The translations under genes and the position numbers were made by a program. From assembly GCF_002909485.1 (NCBI RefSeq), contig NZ_PPXG01000001.1, positions 744,001 to 808,000 of the forward strand: 64,000 nucleotides of DNA, written 5' to 3'. Below, piece by piece: positions 26,969-35,030 of this stretch. Origin of the DNA: Stutzerimonas stutzeri. GTDB lineage: Bacteria > Pseudomonadota > Gammaproteobacteria > Pseudomonadales > Pseudomonadaceae. The notes under the pieces are model-generated. The model had not been told where the DNA came from. It saw nothing but the letters and a program-made list of their open reading frames with translations, and did not search any database. Numbering within the stretch: position 1 is the first letter of the stretch; each line of letters starts with the position of its first letter.

Positions 26969-29140
26969 ATGTCACTTAAATCCATACAACAGCGAATCGC
27001 TGTCATTGGCGGACTGTGTCTGCTTGCGACAGCCGGAATACTGATCGGCTACAGCGTGTACATCGCCAGCTCTACACAGCAGCTGGTCTCAAGCCGCGTC
27101 AACCAGCAAGCGCAGAACGACGCGCTGCAAACCCTGCAAAACCTCGGCGGAAAATACGCGGGCGATATCCGCTCCAAATTTACTGAAGCCATGGAAGCCG
27201 CACGCGGTATGGCGACAACCTTCGCAGTAGGTAAAGCGAATTCGACGAGTGGCGACGGCCTGCAGATCGGCCGCAATGAGGTCAATTCAATCCTGCTGAA
27301 CGTGCTCAAGAGCCAACCAGACTTCAACGGCACCTACTCATGCTGGGAGCCGGACGCAATCGACGGCCAGGATTTCCTCTTTACCGGCGGCCAGAACGGC
27401 AACAACGAGCAGACCGGACGCTTCACGCCCTACTGGACCCGCGGGGCAGACGGCAAGATAGCGGTTCAGCCGCTGGTCGAGTACGACACCATGGACAAGC
27501 ACCCCAATGGCGTACTCAAAGGTGGTTGGTACATCGGCCCAAGGGAAAGTCTCAAGGAAAGCGTGCTCGGCCCGCTTCCCTATATCGTGCAGGGCAAACA
27601 GGTCTGGCTGGCGACACTGTCGGTTCCGATCATTGTCGATGGTCGTTTCATGGGTGTGGCGGGCACCGACTACAACCTCGATTTCGTACAGAAGATCAGC
27701 CAGGAAGTATCCGGCAAGCTGTTCGACGGTCAGGGCGAGGTGGCGATCATCAGTGATCAGGGGTTGATCGTGGCGGAAAGTCGCCATCCGAACCTGATTG
27801 GCCAGCATTTCCAACAAGTCATGCCGGGCGACTGGCAAACAGCGTTGAACTCCATTCAGAAAGGCGAAGAGCTCGCGCGCATAGACGATAGCGGCATGGT
27901 CGTCGTCTTCGCCCCCATCGTATTGGGCCGTACCGGCAAGCCCTGGTCGATGATGCTGAAGATCGACAAAGCGATTGTGCTGGCCAAGGCGAACGAACTG
28001 AAAGCCGAGATGGACGCGCAAAGTAACAAGAGCATGCTGCAGCAAATCGGCGCTGGCGTGCTCATTTCGATTCTCGCGGTCATTGCGCTGTGGATTTCTT
28101 CACGCGCGATCGCGCTGCCTATCCGCAAAGCCGCCCAACTGGCCGGCGCGATTCAGAAAGGCGACTTCTCGCAGCGCCTGGGGCATCAGTCGGAAGACGA
28201 AGTGGGCCAGCTTTCCGCCAGCCTCGATCGGATGGCAGACAGCCTTCAGGAACAGGTGCACGTAGCCGAGCGCATTTCCCAGGGCGATCTGGCGGTGGAA
28301 GTCCGTCTGGCATCTGACCAGGACCAACTCGGTCTTGCGCTGCGGCGAATGGTCGAAAACCTCAACGAACTGGTATCCCAGGTGCAGTTGAGCTCCGGGC
28401 TGATCAATGACAAGGCCGGGCAAGTGACGGCGTTGAGCCAGGATCTCTCCAACGGTGCTACGGAGTCAGCCTCCGCAGTCACAGAAATCAGCGCCACCAT
28501 CAATCAGATGGCCGCGCAGATCCGCCAGACATCCGAATACTCAGGGGAAGCCAATGCGCTGTCGCGTAGCTCCGAGCATTCGGCACGCAGCGGCAACGAG
28601 CTGATGGTCACCCTGAAAGCCGCCATGCAGGAGATCAATCAGTCCGGTCTGGATATCACTAACATCATCAAGGCGATCGAAGAGATTGCCACGCAAACCA
28701 ACCTGCTGGCGCTGAATGCCGCCATTGAAGCAGCCCGTGCCGGTGAGCATGGCCGCGGATTCGCAGTGGTTGCCGATGAGGTTCGCCAGCTCGCAGCCCG
28801 TAGCGCCGAAGCCGCACAGCGCTCTACCCGTCTGATCCAGGAGTCGAACGCGCGGACGATCAAGGGCATGGAGCTCACCGACGATACTGCTCGGGCACTA
28901 GAGGCGATCGTCCAGGGCGCGGCGCAGGTCTCGCAGTTGGTGGATGAGATTGCTTCGGCATCGAGCCAACAGGCGTCCGGCATCGAGCAGGTCAGCCTGG
29001 CCATCGGCCAGATCGATGAGGTCGTCCATCACAACAGCACGAACTCGGAGCAGTCCACCCGAGCTGCTCAGGAGCTGACGCAGCAGGCGCAGCAGATGAT
29101 CGTGCAAGTCGGGCGGTTCAAAGTCCGGCACTCCCGCTAA
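26969..29140 (+). CDS. Transmembrane methyl-accepting chemotaxis protein with dCache sensor
   Basis: A 723-residue receptor from ATG 26969; GTG 26966 is an alternative, and AGGAG lies ~11 nt upstream. TM1 is at ~8-30, and a periplasmic double-Cache domain (~35-345) includes [36 protein letters not shown] and [17 protein letters not shown]2 is at ~355-376, followed by HAMP and the signalling domain with hairpin tip [35 protein letters not shown]. It has no C-terminal CheR pentapeptide. Its place in the alcohol island and the box pair upstream suggest it senses an alcohol-related compound and is co-regulated; the ligand is not predictable. Confidence 0.88.
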   Translation: MSLKSIQQRIAVIGGLCLLATAGILIGYSVYIASSTQQLVSSRVNQQAQNDALQTLQNLGGKYAGDIRSKFTEAMEAARGMATTFAVGKANSTSGDGLQIGRNEVNSILLNVLKSQPDFNGTYSCWEPDAIDGQDFLFTGGQNGNNEQTGRFTPYWTRGADGKIAVQPLVEYDTMDKHPNGVLKGGWYIGPRESLKESVLGPLPYIVQGKQVWLATLSVPIIVDGRFMGVAGTDYNLDFVQKISQEVSGKLFDGQGEVAIISDQGLIVAESRHPNLIGQHFQQVMPGDWQTALNSIQKGEELARIDDSGMVVVFAPIVLGRTGKPWSMMLKIDKAIVLAKANELKAEMDAQSNKSMLQQIGAGVLISILAVIALWISSRAIALPIRKAAQLAGAIQKGDFSQRLGHQSEDEVGQLSASLDRMADSLQEQVHVAERISQGDLAVEVRLASDQDQLGLALRRMVENLNELVSQVQLSSGLINDKAGQVTALSQDLSNGATESASAVTEISATINQMAAQIRQTSEYSGEANALSRSSEHSARSGNELMVTLKAAMQEINQSGLDITNIIKAIEEIATQTNLLALNAAIEAARAGEHGRGFAVVADEVRQLAARSAEAAQRSTRLIQESNARTIKGMELTDDTARALEAIVQGAAQVSQLVDEIASASSQQASGIEQVSLAIGQIDEVVHHNSTNSEQSTRAAQELTQQAQQMIVQVGRFKVRHSR

Positions 29141-29148
29141 GGAGCTGT

Positions 29149-29172
29149 GGCGGCGCTGGCTCCAGCGCCGCC
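29149..29172 (+). terminator. Hairpin after the chemoreceptor gene
   Basis: Perfect inverted repeat GGCGGCGCTGG / CCAGCGCCGCC almost without a loop, 8 nt after the stop codon. The following TCAACCTG is not a T-run, so termination strength is uncertain. Confidence 0.45.
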
Positions 29173-29193
29173 TCAACCTGCCGAGGTTTCTAC

Positions 29194-29203
29194 GACCTTG
29201 GTA
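29194..29203 (+). promoter_or_regulatory. TACYTTGGTA-box upstream of the PQQ-associated ABC operon
   Basis: GACCTTGGTA, 9 of 10, 79 bp upstream of the binding-protein start (29283). A C-rich stretch ATATTCCCCCGC follows at 29226-29237, similar to AATACTCCCCCGC next to the pedH box (14238-14250). Confidence 0.5.
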
Positions 29204-29282
29204 CACCGCGACCGGTACTTTCTGCATATTCCCCCGCCCCACCATGGTTCCTATGCTGCCTACAACGCCACAGGAGCTGCCC

Positions 29283-30470
29283 ATGCGCCATGTATTACGA
29301 CGAGCTGGTTTCCTGATCGCCCTCACCTGCTGCGCGCCCTTCGCCGCAGGGGCCCCTAGCGCCGAACTGTCGATACGAATCGGCTATCTCGGCTATCGCC
29401 CGGACACCGGCCCGGTGCTCTCCAACGTCATTCCCGAGCCGGACGATGCGGGCCTGCGCGGCGCTGAACTGGCGATTACTGACAGCAACAGCACTGGGCG
29501 CTTTCTCAAGCACAGTTACATACTCGAAACGATTACCAGCGAAACATCGGAGGACCTGCTGGAGCAGGCAGCCGAGCAATACGCCGCTGGCTTGCGCCTG
29601 TTCGTGGTCAACACCCCGGCTGCGACTCTGCGCCAGCTGTCCTACACCATGCCCGAAGCCTTGCTGATCAACGCAGGTAGTGCCGACGATGCGCTGCGCA
29701 GCCAGAGCTGCCTGGCAAACGTTCTGCACACCCTGCCCAGCCGCAGCATGCTTGCCGATGCGCTTGGCCAGTTTCTCGCGGCGCGCCGCTGGAATCGCTG
29801 GATGCTGATCGCAGGCCCCACTGATGATGACCAGGCCTATGCCGAGGCATTGCGTCGCGCGGCCAAGCGCTTCGGCCACCGCATCGTGCTGGAAAAGCCC
29901 TGGAGCTTCGATAACGACCAGCGTCGCAGTGCCCAGGCGGAGATGCCGCTGTTCACTCAGGGCGCCGAATACGACGTAGTACTGGTGGCCGACGAGCGTG
30001 GCGACTTCGGCGAGTACGTGCCGTATCACACCTGGCTGCCGCGTCCGGTCGCGGGCACTCAAGGGCTGACCGCCACCGGCTGGCATAAAACGGTGGAAAC
30101 CTACGGCGCCGCCCAACTGCAGAAACGCTTCGAGGCGCACGCCAAGCGCTGGATGAACGACCGCGATTTCGCCGCGTGGATGGGCGTGCGCAGTCTCGCC
30201 GCCGCAGTGACGCGCCTGCGCAGCACCGACGCGGCGCAGATCCGCCAGTTGTCTCTCAGCGGCGATCTGCCGTTGGACGGCTTCAAGGGACGCAAGCTGA
30301 GCTTCCGCCCCTGGAACGGCCAGTTGCGCCAGCCGATTCCCCTTGTGCACCCTCGCGCGCTGGTTTCGAACTCGCCGCAGGATGGCTTCCTGCACCCCAC
30401 CAGCGAACTGGACACCCTGGGCTTTGACGCGCCGGAAAGCAGCTGCCGCCTGAGCGAGGCTCGCCCATGA
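29283..30470 (+). CDS. Periplasmic binding protein of the PQQ-alcohol-dehydrogenase ABC system
   Basis: A 395-residue type-I binding protein. ATG 29283 has AGGAG 7 nt upstream; the signal peptide is MRHVLRRAGFLIALTCCAPFAAGA. The mature start LSIRIGYLGYRPDTGPVLSNVIPEPDDAGLRGAELAITDSN matches the family recognised only beside PQQ alcohol dehydrogenases. It is the first gene of a five-gene operon (Sel1 protein, propeller, ATPase, permease), with ATGA overlap to the next gene. Binding proteins normally serve importers, yet the operon's permease looks exporter-like, so its role may be sensing or delivery. The ligand is unknown. Confidence 0.83.
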   Translation: MRHVLRRAGFLIALTCCAPFAAGAPSAELSIRIGYLGYRPDTGPVLSNVIPEPDDAGLRGAELAITDSNSTGRFLKHSYILETITSETSEDLLEQAAEQYAAGLRLFVVNTPAATLRQLSYTMPEALLINAGSADDALRSQSCLANVLHTLPSRSMLADALGQFLAARRWNRWMLIAGPTDDDQAYAEALRRAAKRFGHRIVLEKPWSFDNDQRRSAQAEMPLFTQGAEYDVVLVADERGDFGEYVPYHTWLPRPVAGTQGLTATGWHKTVETYGAAQLQKRFEAHAKRWMNDRDFAAWMGVRSLAAAVTRLRSTDAAQIRQLSLSGDLPLDGFKGRKLSFRPWNGQLRQPIPLVHPRALVSNSPQDGFLHPTSELDTLGFDAPESSCRLSEARP

Positions 30471-30952
30471 ACCACTTGGCTGCAGGCTTGCTCGGCTTGG
30501 CTGCTTTGTCCAGCGCAGCTGCCCAAGGCGATGAGCTGGGCTATGAGGCCTACGTCGACAGTCCAAAGCGCATCAAATGCCTCTATGGTTACGTAACAGC
30601 AAAAACCGGCAACTTCGATGCGGCCAAAGCCATATTCGAAGACTGCGTAGCGCGCTGGAACGACGTTTACTCGCTGATCTCGCTGGCACAGATGTACGAG
30701 AGCGGCAGCGGCGTGGAGCCGGACCTAGGCAAAGCCGCCGCGCTACTCAAACAAGGCGCAGAACAATCGGATGACGTCAGCTACGTCAGCCTGGCGCGTT
30801 ACCACTGGGGAATTGCTCTGGCGGAGGGACACGGCGTCACAGCTGATCGCGCTGCCGCACGCACCTGGCTGCAACGCGCCGCCGCCGGAGGCCAAGAGGA
30901 AGCCATTGAATATCTGCTGCGGCTCGACGAAGGCCGTGCGACAGCCCCATAA
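30467..30952 (+). CDS. Exported Sel1-like repeat protein
   Basis: A 161-residue protein with a short signal peptide (MNHLAAGLLGLAALSSAAAQG). Two to three Sel1/TPR-like repeats follow: SLISLAQMYESGSGVEPDLGKAAALLKQGAEQ and GIALAEGHGVTADRAAARTWLQRAAAGGQ. There is one cysteine pair (C39 in RIKCLYGY, C60 in EDCVARW). The start overlaps the preceding stop by ATGA, so translation is coupled. Sel1 repeats mediate protein-protein contacts; here it is probably a periplasmic scaffold for the ABC or propeller proteins. The function is not known. Confidence 0.75.
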   Translation: MNHLAAGLLGLAALSSAAAQGDELGYEAYVDSPKRIKCLYGYVTAKTGNFDAAKAIFEDCVARWNDVYSLISLAQMYESGSGVEPDLGKAAALLKQGAEQSDDVSYVSLARYHWGIALAEGHGVTADRAAARTWLQRAAAGGQEEAIEYLLRLDEGRATAP

Positions 30953-30977
30953 CAAAATAACGACAAGAGAGCCCGAC

Positions 30978-31949
30978 ATGACCAGAACTGCACTTGCCGC
31001 TGCGATCGCCCTCGCCCTGAGCCTTGCCAGCGGCTCGGCTTCGGCCGCCACCGCTTACGTTTCCAACGAGAAAGACGACAGCATCAGCGTGATCGATCTG
31101 AACAAGATGGAAACCGTCGAGACCCTGCAGGTCGGCATGCGCCCACGCGGCCTGACCCTCTCCCACGACAACAAGTTGCTGTACATCTGCGCCAGTGACT
31201 CGGACACCGTGCAGGTGATGGATCTGGCCACACGGCAGATCATCAAGCAGCTGCCCTCGGGCGCCGATCCGGAGCAATTCGCGCTGCATCCCAACAACAA
31301 ATGGTTGTACATCTCCAACGAGGATGACGCGCTGGTGACGGTGGTCGACGTCGAGAAAGAAGAGGTGCTGGCCCAGATCGATGTCGGAGTCGAACCCGAG
31401 GGTATGGCCGTCAGCCCGGACGGAAAGTGGGCGGTCAATACCAGCGAAACCACCAACATGCTGCACTGGATCGACACCAGCACCAACGAATTGGTGGACA
31501 ACACACTGGTCGATCAGCGCCCGCGCCACGTCGAGTTCGACAAAGACAGCAAGCTGCTCTGGGCATCGGCCGAGATCGGCGGCACGGTCAGCGTGGTGGA
31601 CGTGGACAAACGCGAAATCCTCAAGGTCCTGACATTCAAGATCAAGGGCGTGCATCCGGACAAGGTGCAGCCCGTGGGCATCAAGCTCTCCTCCGATGGC
31701 AAATACGCCTTCGTCGCGCTCGGCCCGGCCAACCACATCGCGGTAGTCGACGCGAAAACCTACGAGGTGCTGGATTATCTGCTGGTGGGCCGGCGCGTCT
31801 GGCACATGGCCTTCAACCCTGACGAGAGCCTGCTGCTGACCACCAACGGCGTCAGCGGCGACGTATCGGTGATCGATGTAGCCAAGCTGAAGGTCACCAA
31901 ATCGATCAAGGTCGGCCGTTATCCATGGGGCGTGGTGGTCACGCCATGA
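30978..31949 (+). CDS. PQQ-dependent catabolism-associated beta-propeller protein (YVTN repeats)
   Basis: A 323-residue exported protein (signal MTRTALAAAIALALSLASGSASA, ATG 30978). It is composed of seven YVTN-type blades, e.g. TAYVSNEKDDSISVIDLNKMETVETLQVGMRPRGL, WLYISNEDDALVTVVDVEKEEVLAQIDVGVEPEGM, and KYAFVALGPANHIAVVDAKTYEVLDYLLVGRRVWH. It is a member of the family found only with PQQ-dependent alcohol metabolism; no catalytic residues are evident. A periplasmic binding or electron-relay role is possible. It overlaps the downstream ATPase start (ATGA). Confidence 0.85.
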   Translation: MTRTALAAAIALALSLASGSASAATAYVSNEKDDSISVIDLNKMETVETLQVGMRPRGLTLSHDNKLLYICASDSDTVQVMDLATRQIIKQLPSGADPEQFALHPNNKWLYISNEDDALVTVVDVEKEEVLAQIDVGVEPEGMAVSPDGKWAVNTSETTNMLHWIDTSTNELVDNTLVDQRPRHVEFDKDSKLLWASAEIGGTVSVVDVDKREILKVLTFKIKGVHPDKVQPVGIKLSSDGKYAFVALGPANHIAVVDAKTYEVLDYLLVGRRVWHMAFNPDESLLLTTNGVSGDVSVIDVAKLKVTKSIKVGRYPWGVVVTP

Positions 31950-32821
31950 ATGCACTTGAAGTTACTGATGTCGCATTCGCCTACGGTGCGCGCCGGGCAC
32001 TCGACGGGGTGACTTTTAGCGCGGCAAAGGGACGCTTTACCGCCCTGCTGGGCCCCAATGGTGCGGGCAAGTCGACACTGATCGCGCTGCTGACTCGTCT
32101 TTACGATCTGCAGCAGGGCCAGATCCATATCGCCGGTTTCAGCCTACGTGATGCCCCGCGCAAAGCCCTTGTGCGCCTGGGCGTCGTGTTCCAGCAGAGT
32201 ACGCTGGATCTGGACCTGACCGTGGAGCAGAACCTGCGCTATCACGCTGCATTGCATGGCATGCCCAGGCAGGTGGCTTGCGAACGTATTGAGCTGGAGT
32301 TGCAGCGCCAGCAGCTCGGCGAGCGCCGCCAAAGCAAAGTGAGAGAACTCAATGGCGGCCACCGCCGACGCGTGGAAATCGCCCGTGCGCTGTTGCACCG
32401 ACCCGATCTCTTGTTGCTCGATGAAGCCAGCGCCGGCCTTGACCCAGCCAGCCGGCAGGCACTCAACCAGCATGTGCGCCTGCTCTGCGAGGAGCGCGGC
32501 ATGAGTGTGCTGTGGACCACCCACCTGCTCGATGAAGTGCGCAGCGACGACGACCTGCTGGTACTCAACCGTGGTCGCTTGGTGGGCCAGGGTCGCGCAG
32601 CGACGCTCGCCGTCGAAGGTGAGGATCTGGCCGCGAGCTTTGCAAGACTGACCGGCAAAGAAGCACAAAGCGGTGAGAGCAGCCCAGGCTACGAACGATC
32701 TCGGCAAGCCGCCACGCCATTCGGGGTCGATACCGTCGCCACGGGCAAAGCAACGGCTGGGTCCGGTGCCAAGGCTGCTCCTGAGACAAATGCAGCCCCC
32801 AGACCTGGGCACCACTCCTGA
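31946..32821 (+). CDS. ABC transporter ATPase of the PQQ-alcohol-dehydrogenase system
   Basis: A 291-residue ATPase. Walker A is GPNGAGKST (~38-46), Walker B LLLLDEAS and the D-loop SAGLDPASR. The signature motif is LNGGH rather than LSGGQ, with HRRRVEIARALLHRP following. The ABC domain ends near residue 225; the remaining ~65 residues are a variable Ala/Gly/Ser-rich tail (TGKEAQSGESSPGYERSRQAATPFG...). Similarity is to ABC-2 exporter ATPases (CcmA/NodI/DrrA type). Start ATG 31946 overlaps the propeller stop; its own stop overlaps the permease start (TGATG). Confidence 0.85.
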   Translation: MNALEVTDVAFAYGARRALDGVTFSAAKGRFTALLGPNGAGKSTLIALLTRLYDLQQGQIHIAGFSLRDAPRKALVRLGVVFQQSTLDLDLTVEQNLRYHAALHGMPRQVACERIELELQRQQLGERRQSKVRELNGGHRRRVEIARALLHRPDLLLLDEASAGLDPASRQALNQHVRLLCEERGMSVLWTTHLLDEVRSDDDLLVLNRGRLVGQGRAATLAVEGEDLAASFARLTGKEAQSGESSPGYERSRQAATPFGVDTVATGKATAGSGAKAAPETNAAPRPGHHS

Positions 32822-33612
32822 TGAGCATCTATTGGGAATGCCTGCGTGGGATCGTTCTGCGCGAATGGTTGCGTTTCGTGCAGCAGCGCTCGCGCTTCTT
32901 CAGCGCCCTGGTGCGCCCGCTGCTGTGGCTGGTGGTGTTCGCTGCAGGCTTTCGCGCGGCCCTTGGGATCGCGATCATCGAGCCGTACGAAACCTATATC
33001 ACCTATGAGACCTACATTGTTCCGGGGCTGGCCTGCATGATCTTGCTGTTTAACGGCATGCAGGGGTCGCTCTCGATGGTGTATGACCGCGAAATGGGCA
33101 GCATGCGGGTGCTGCTGACCAGTCCTTTGCCACGCAGTTTCCTGCTGGCCAGCAAATTGATGGCCACGGCACTGATTTCACTGCTGCAGGTTTATGCGTT
33201 TCTTGCCATTGCCTGGTTCTACGGCGTTCAACCGCCGCCGCTTGGCCTACTCGTCGCCCTGCCCGCCCTGCTACTGGTGGCGCTGCTACTCAGCGCGCTG
33301 GGCTTGTTGCTGTCCAATGGCATCCGCCAACTGGAGAACTTCGCCGGGGTCATGAACTTCGTCATCTTCCCGATGTTCTTCCTGTCCTCAGCGCTGTACC
33401 CGCTTTGGAAGATGCGTGAAGCCAGCGAATGGCTGTACTGGATCTGCGCGATCAACCCTTTCTCCTACGCTGTCGAGCTGGTTCGTCACGCACTGTACCT
33501 GCGGCTCGCCCCCACAGCGCTGCTGGTTTGCATCGGTCTGACGCTGCTGTTCAGCCTGCTCGCTGTGCTCAGCTTCAACCCGCAGCACGCAGCATTGCGC
33601 CGTTCGGCATGA
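32821..33612 (+). CDS. ABC-2-type permease of the PQQ-alcohol-dehydrogenase system
   Basis: A 263-residue inner-membrane protein with six predicted TM segments and the ABC-2 pattern of DrrB/NodJ-like exporters (VPGLACMILLFNGMQGSLSMVYDREMGSMRVLLTSPLPRSFLLASKLMATALIS, FAGVMNFVIFPMFFLSSALYPLWKM). ABC-2 permeases generally export lipids, polysaccharides, drugs or heme-related molecules. Translation is coupled to the ATPase. Annotated elsewhere as an 'alcohol ABC transporter', but no substrate has been shown to my knowledge. Confidence 0.85.
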   Translation: MSIYWECLRGIVLREWLRFVQQRSRFFSALVRPLLWLVVFAAGFRAALGIAIIEPYETYITYETYIVPGLACMILLFNGMQGSLSMVYDREMGSMRVLLTSPLPRSFLLASKLMATALISLLQVYAFLAIAWFYGVQPPPLGLLVALPALLLVALLLSALGLLLSNGIRQLENFAGVMNFVIFPMFFLSSALYPLWKMREASEWLYWICAINPFSYAVELVRHALYLRLAPTALLVCIGLTLLFSLLAVLSFNPQHAALRRSA

Positions 33613-33621
33613 GGCAATTAC

Positions 33622-33631
33622 TACTTTGGTA
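33622..33631 (+). promoter_or_regulatory. TACYTTGGTA-box upstream of the CxxxCW protein and agmR
   Basis: TACTTTGGTA, 9 of 10 to the perfect box and identical to the copy at 26789-26798 on the other strand. It lies 84 bp upstream of the start at 33715. Confidence 0.5.
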
Positions 33632-33714
33632 CCGGTCTTACTCTCCATCGTAGGATTTCAAAGACGAGGCCAATGCTCTGTAATCGACTCACCGAAGTGC
33701 TAAGGATCAGGATC

Positions 33715-34278
33715 ATGTTCAGGTCGCTGCTGCCCTTGCTGATCGCCGCGCTGTCTGGGCTCAGCATACCGCTGACCGTCTCGGCGGACGCACAGGTGCA
33801 ACTGTTCTCCTCCGACGGCTATCGTCAGACGCAGTACCGTAGCCCGACACCGGCCAGCGCCGAGGGCGCCGAGACCCTGGACACGTCATCGCTACAGACG
33901 CTGTTGGCGCAAGATCCCGATCTGGTGCTAGTAGACGTGTATCGCAGCCAATGGCTGGCTGGTCGATTCATCGACAGCGAGCCGCATGCCAACCTGCCGG
34001 GTAGCATCTGGCTACCCAATACCGGCGATGGCAATCTACAGCGCGAATGGGCAAGCTACTTCAGCCACAACCTCGCTCGTGTCAGCCAGGGAGACATCGA
34101 GCGACCGCTGGTCTTCTACTGCCGCTCCGACTGCTGGCTCGGCTGGAACGCCACCAAACGCGCCCATGCACTGGGCTACAAACGACTGTATTGGTATCGC
34201 GACGGGGTGGATGGTTGGGAACAGGCGGGCCTGCCCTTGCACCCTGCCAAACCGGAGCCCCTGCTTGGCAGCGACTAA
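33715..34278 (+). CDS. PQQ-dependent catabolism-associated rhodanese-like CxxxCW protein
   Basis: A 187-residue exported protein (ATG 33715, signal MFRSLLPLLIAALSGLSIPLTVSA). The fold is rhodanese-like (DLVLVDVYRSQWLAGRFIDSEPHANLPGSIWLP..., GYKRLYWYRDGVDGWEQAGLPL). In place of the usual rhodanese loop is FYCRSDCWLGWNATKRAHALG, with two cysteines separated by three residues and followed by Trp. The family is defined by this cysteine-tryptophan motif and by co-occurrence with PQQ enzymes. A redox or sulfur-handling role, perhaps linked to the SoxYZ-like carrier, is conceivable. agmR lies 52 nt downstream. Confidence 0.83.
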   Translation: MFRSLLPLLIAALSGLSIPLTVSADAQVQLFSSDGYRQTQYRSPTPASAEGAETLDTSSLQTLLAQDPDLVLVDVYRSQWLAGRFIDSEPHANLPGSIWLPNTGDGNLQREWASYFSHNLARVSQGDIERPLVFYCRSDCWLGWNATKRAHALGYKRLYWYRDGVDGWEQAGLPLHPAKPEPLLGSD

Positions 34279-34330
34279 ACGCCCCCGAATGAACATGCCC
34301 ACCATAATCACAACAAAGAGGTGACCGGCC

Positions 34331-34996
34331 TTGTACAAGATCCTGATTGCGGATGACCACCCGCTGTTTCGTGAAGCCATCCATAACGTCATTCGCGACG
34401 GTTTTCCCGACAGCGAGATCCTCGAAACTGCCGACCTCGACAGTGCGCTGGCGCTGACCCTGGAACATGACGATCTCGATCTGGTGCTGCTGGACCTGAA
34501 CATGCCCGGCATGCACGGGCTCAATGGCCTGATCAACCTGCGCAACGAAGCCCCCACCATCCCTGTGGTCATTGTCTCCGCCGAGCAGGACAAGCAGATC
34601 GTGCTGCAGGCGATCACCTATGGCGCCGTTGGCTTCATCACCAAATCTTCGCCACGGGCGCAGATGACCGACGCTATCGAGCAGATCCTCAACGGCAACG
34701 TCTACCTGCCCTCGGAGATCATTCGCAGTCAGAAGCCCACCAGCCGGCACTCCTATCACAGCGAACCGTCGATACCGCCGGAGCTGCTCCAAGCCCTGAC
34801 CCGCAAGCAACTGTTGGTGCTGGAGCGCATGACCAAGGGCGAATCCAACAAGCAGATCGCCTACAACCTAGACATCGCTGAAACCACCGTAAAGGCGCAT
34901 GTCTCGGCGATCCTGCGCAAACTCAACGTGCACAACCGCGTTCAGGCGATTCTTTCCGCCGGCGACATCGACTTCACCGCTTATCTGCGCCGCTGA
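34331..34996 (+). CDS. agmR: LuxR/NarL-type response regulator AgmR/ErbR (PedR1-like)
   Basis: A 221-residue regulator starting at TTG 34331, with AGAGGTGA 6 nt upstream. The receiver domain has DDH at 8-10 and phospho-acceptor D55 ([13 protein letters not shown]); the LuxR helix-turn-helix is [56 protein letters not shown]. No kinase gene is adjacent. AgmR/ErbR is the known activator of quinoprotein ethanol oxidation and of pqq genes in P. aeruginosa and P. putida. Like other NarL-type proteins it should bind short inverted repeats; the TACYTTGGTA box is a candidate. CACAACAAAG beside the ribosome-binding site is one mismatch from a Crc/Hfq motif. Confidence 0.87.
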   Translation: MYKILIADDHPLFREAIHNVIRDGFPDSEILETADLDSALALTLEHDDLDLVLLDLNMPGMHGLNGLINLRNEAPTIPVVIVSAEQDKQIVLQAITYGAVGFITKSSPRAQMTDAIEQILNGNVYLPSEIIRSQKPTSRHSYHSEPSIPPELLQALTRKQLLVLERMTKGESNKQIAYNLDIAETTVKAHVSAILRKLNVHNRVQAILSAGDIDFTAYLRR

Positions 34997-35030
34997 CGAG
35001 CCGACACTGACCGCACGCGAGGGTGCCGTC

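Noticed and set aside
34329..34338. CTTGTACAAG palindrome at the agmR start codon, resembling the idh leader palindrome
   Set aside because: It is dictated partly by the codons for M-Y-K-I and is shorter than the idh element; no other link between the two genes.
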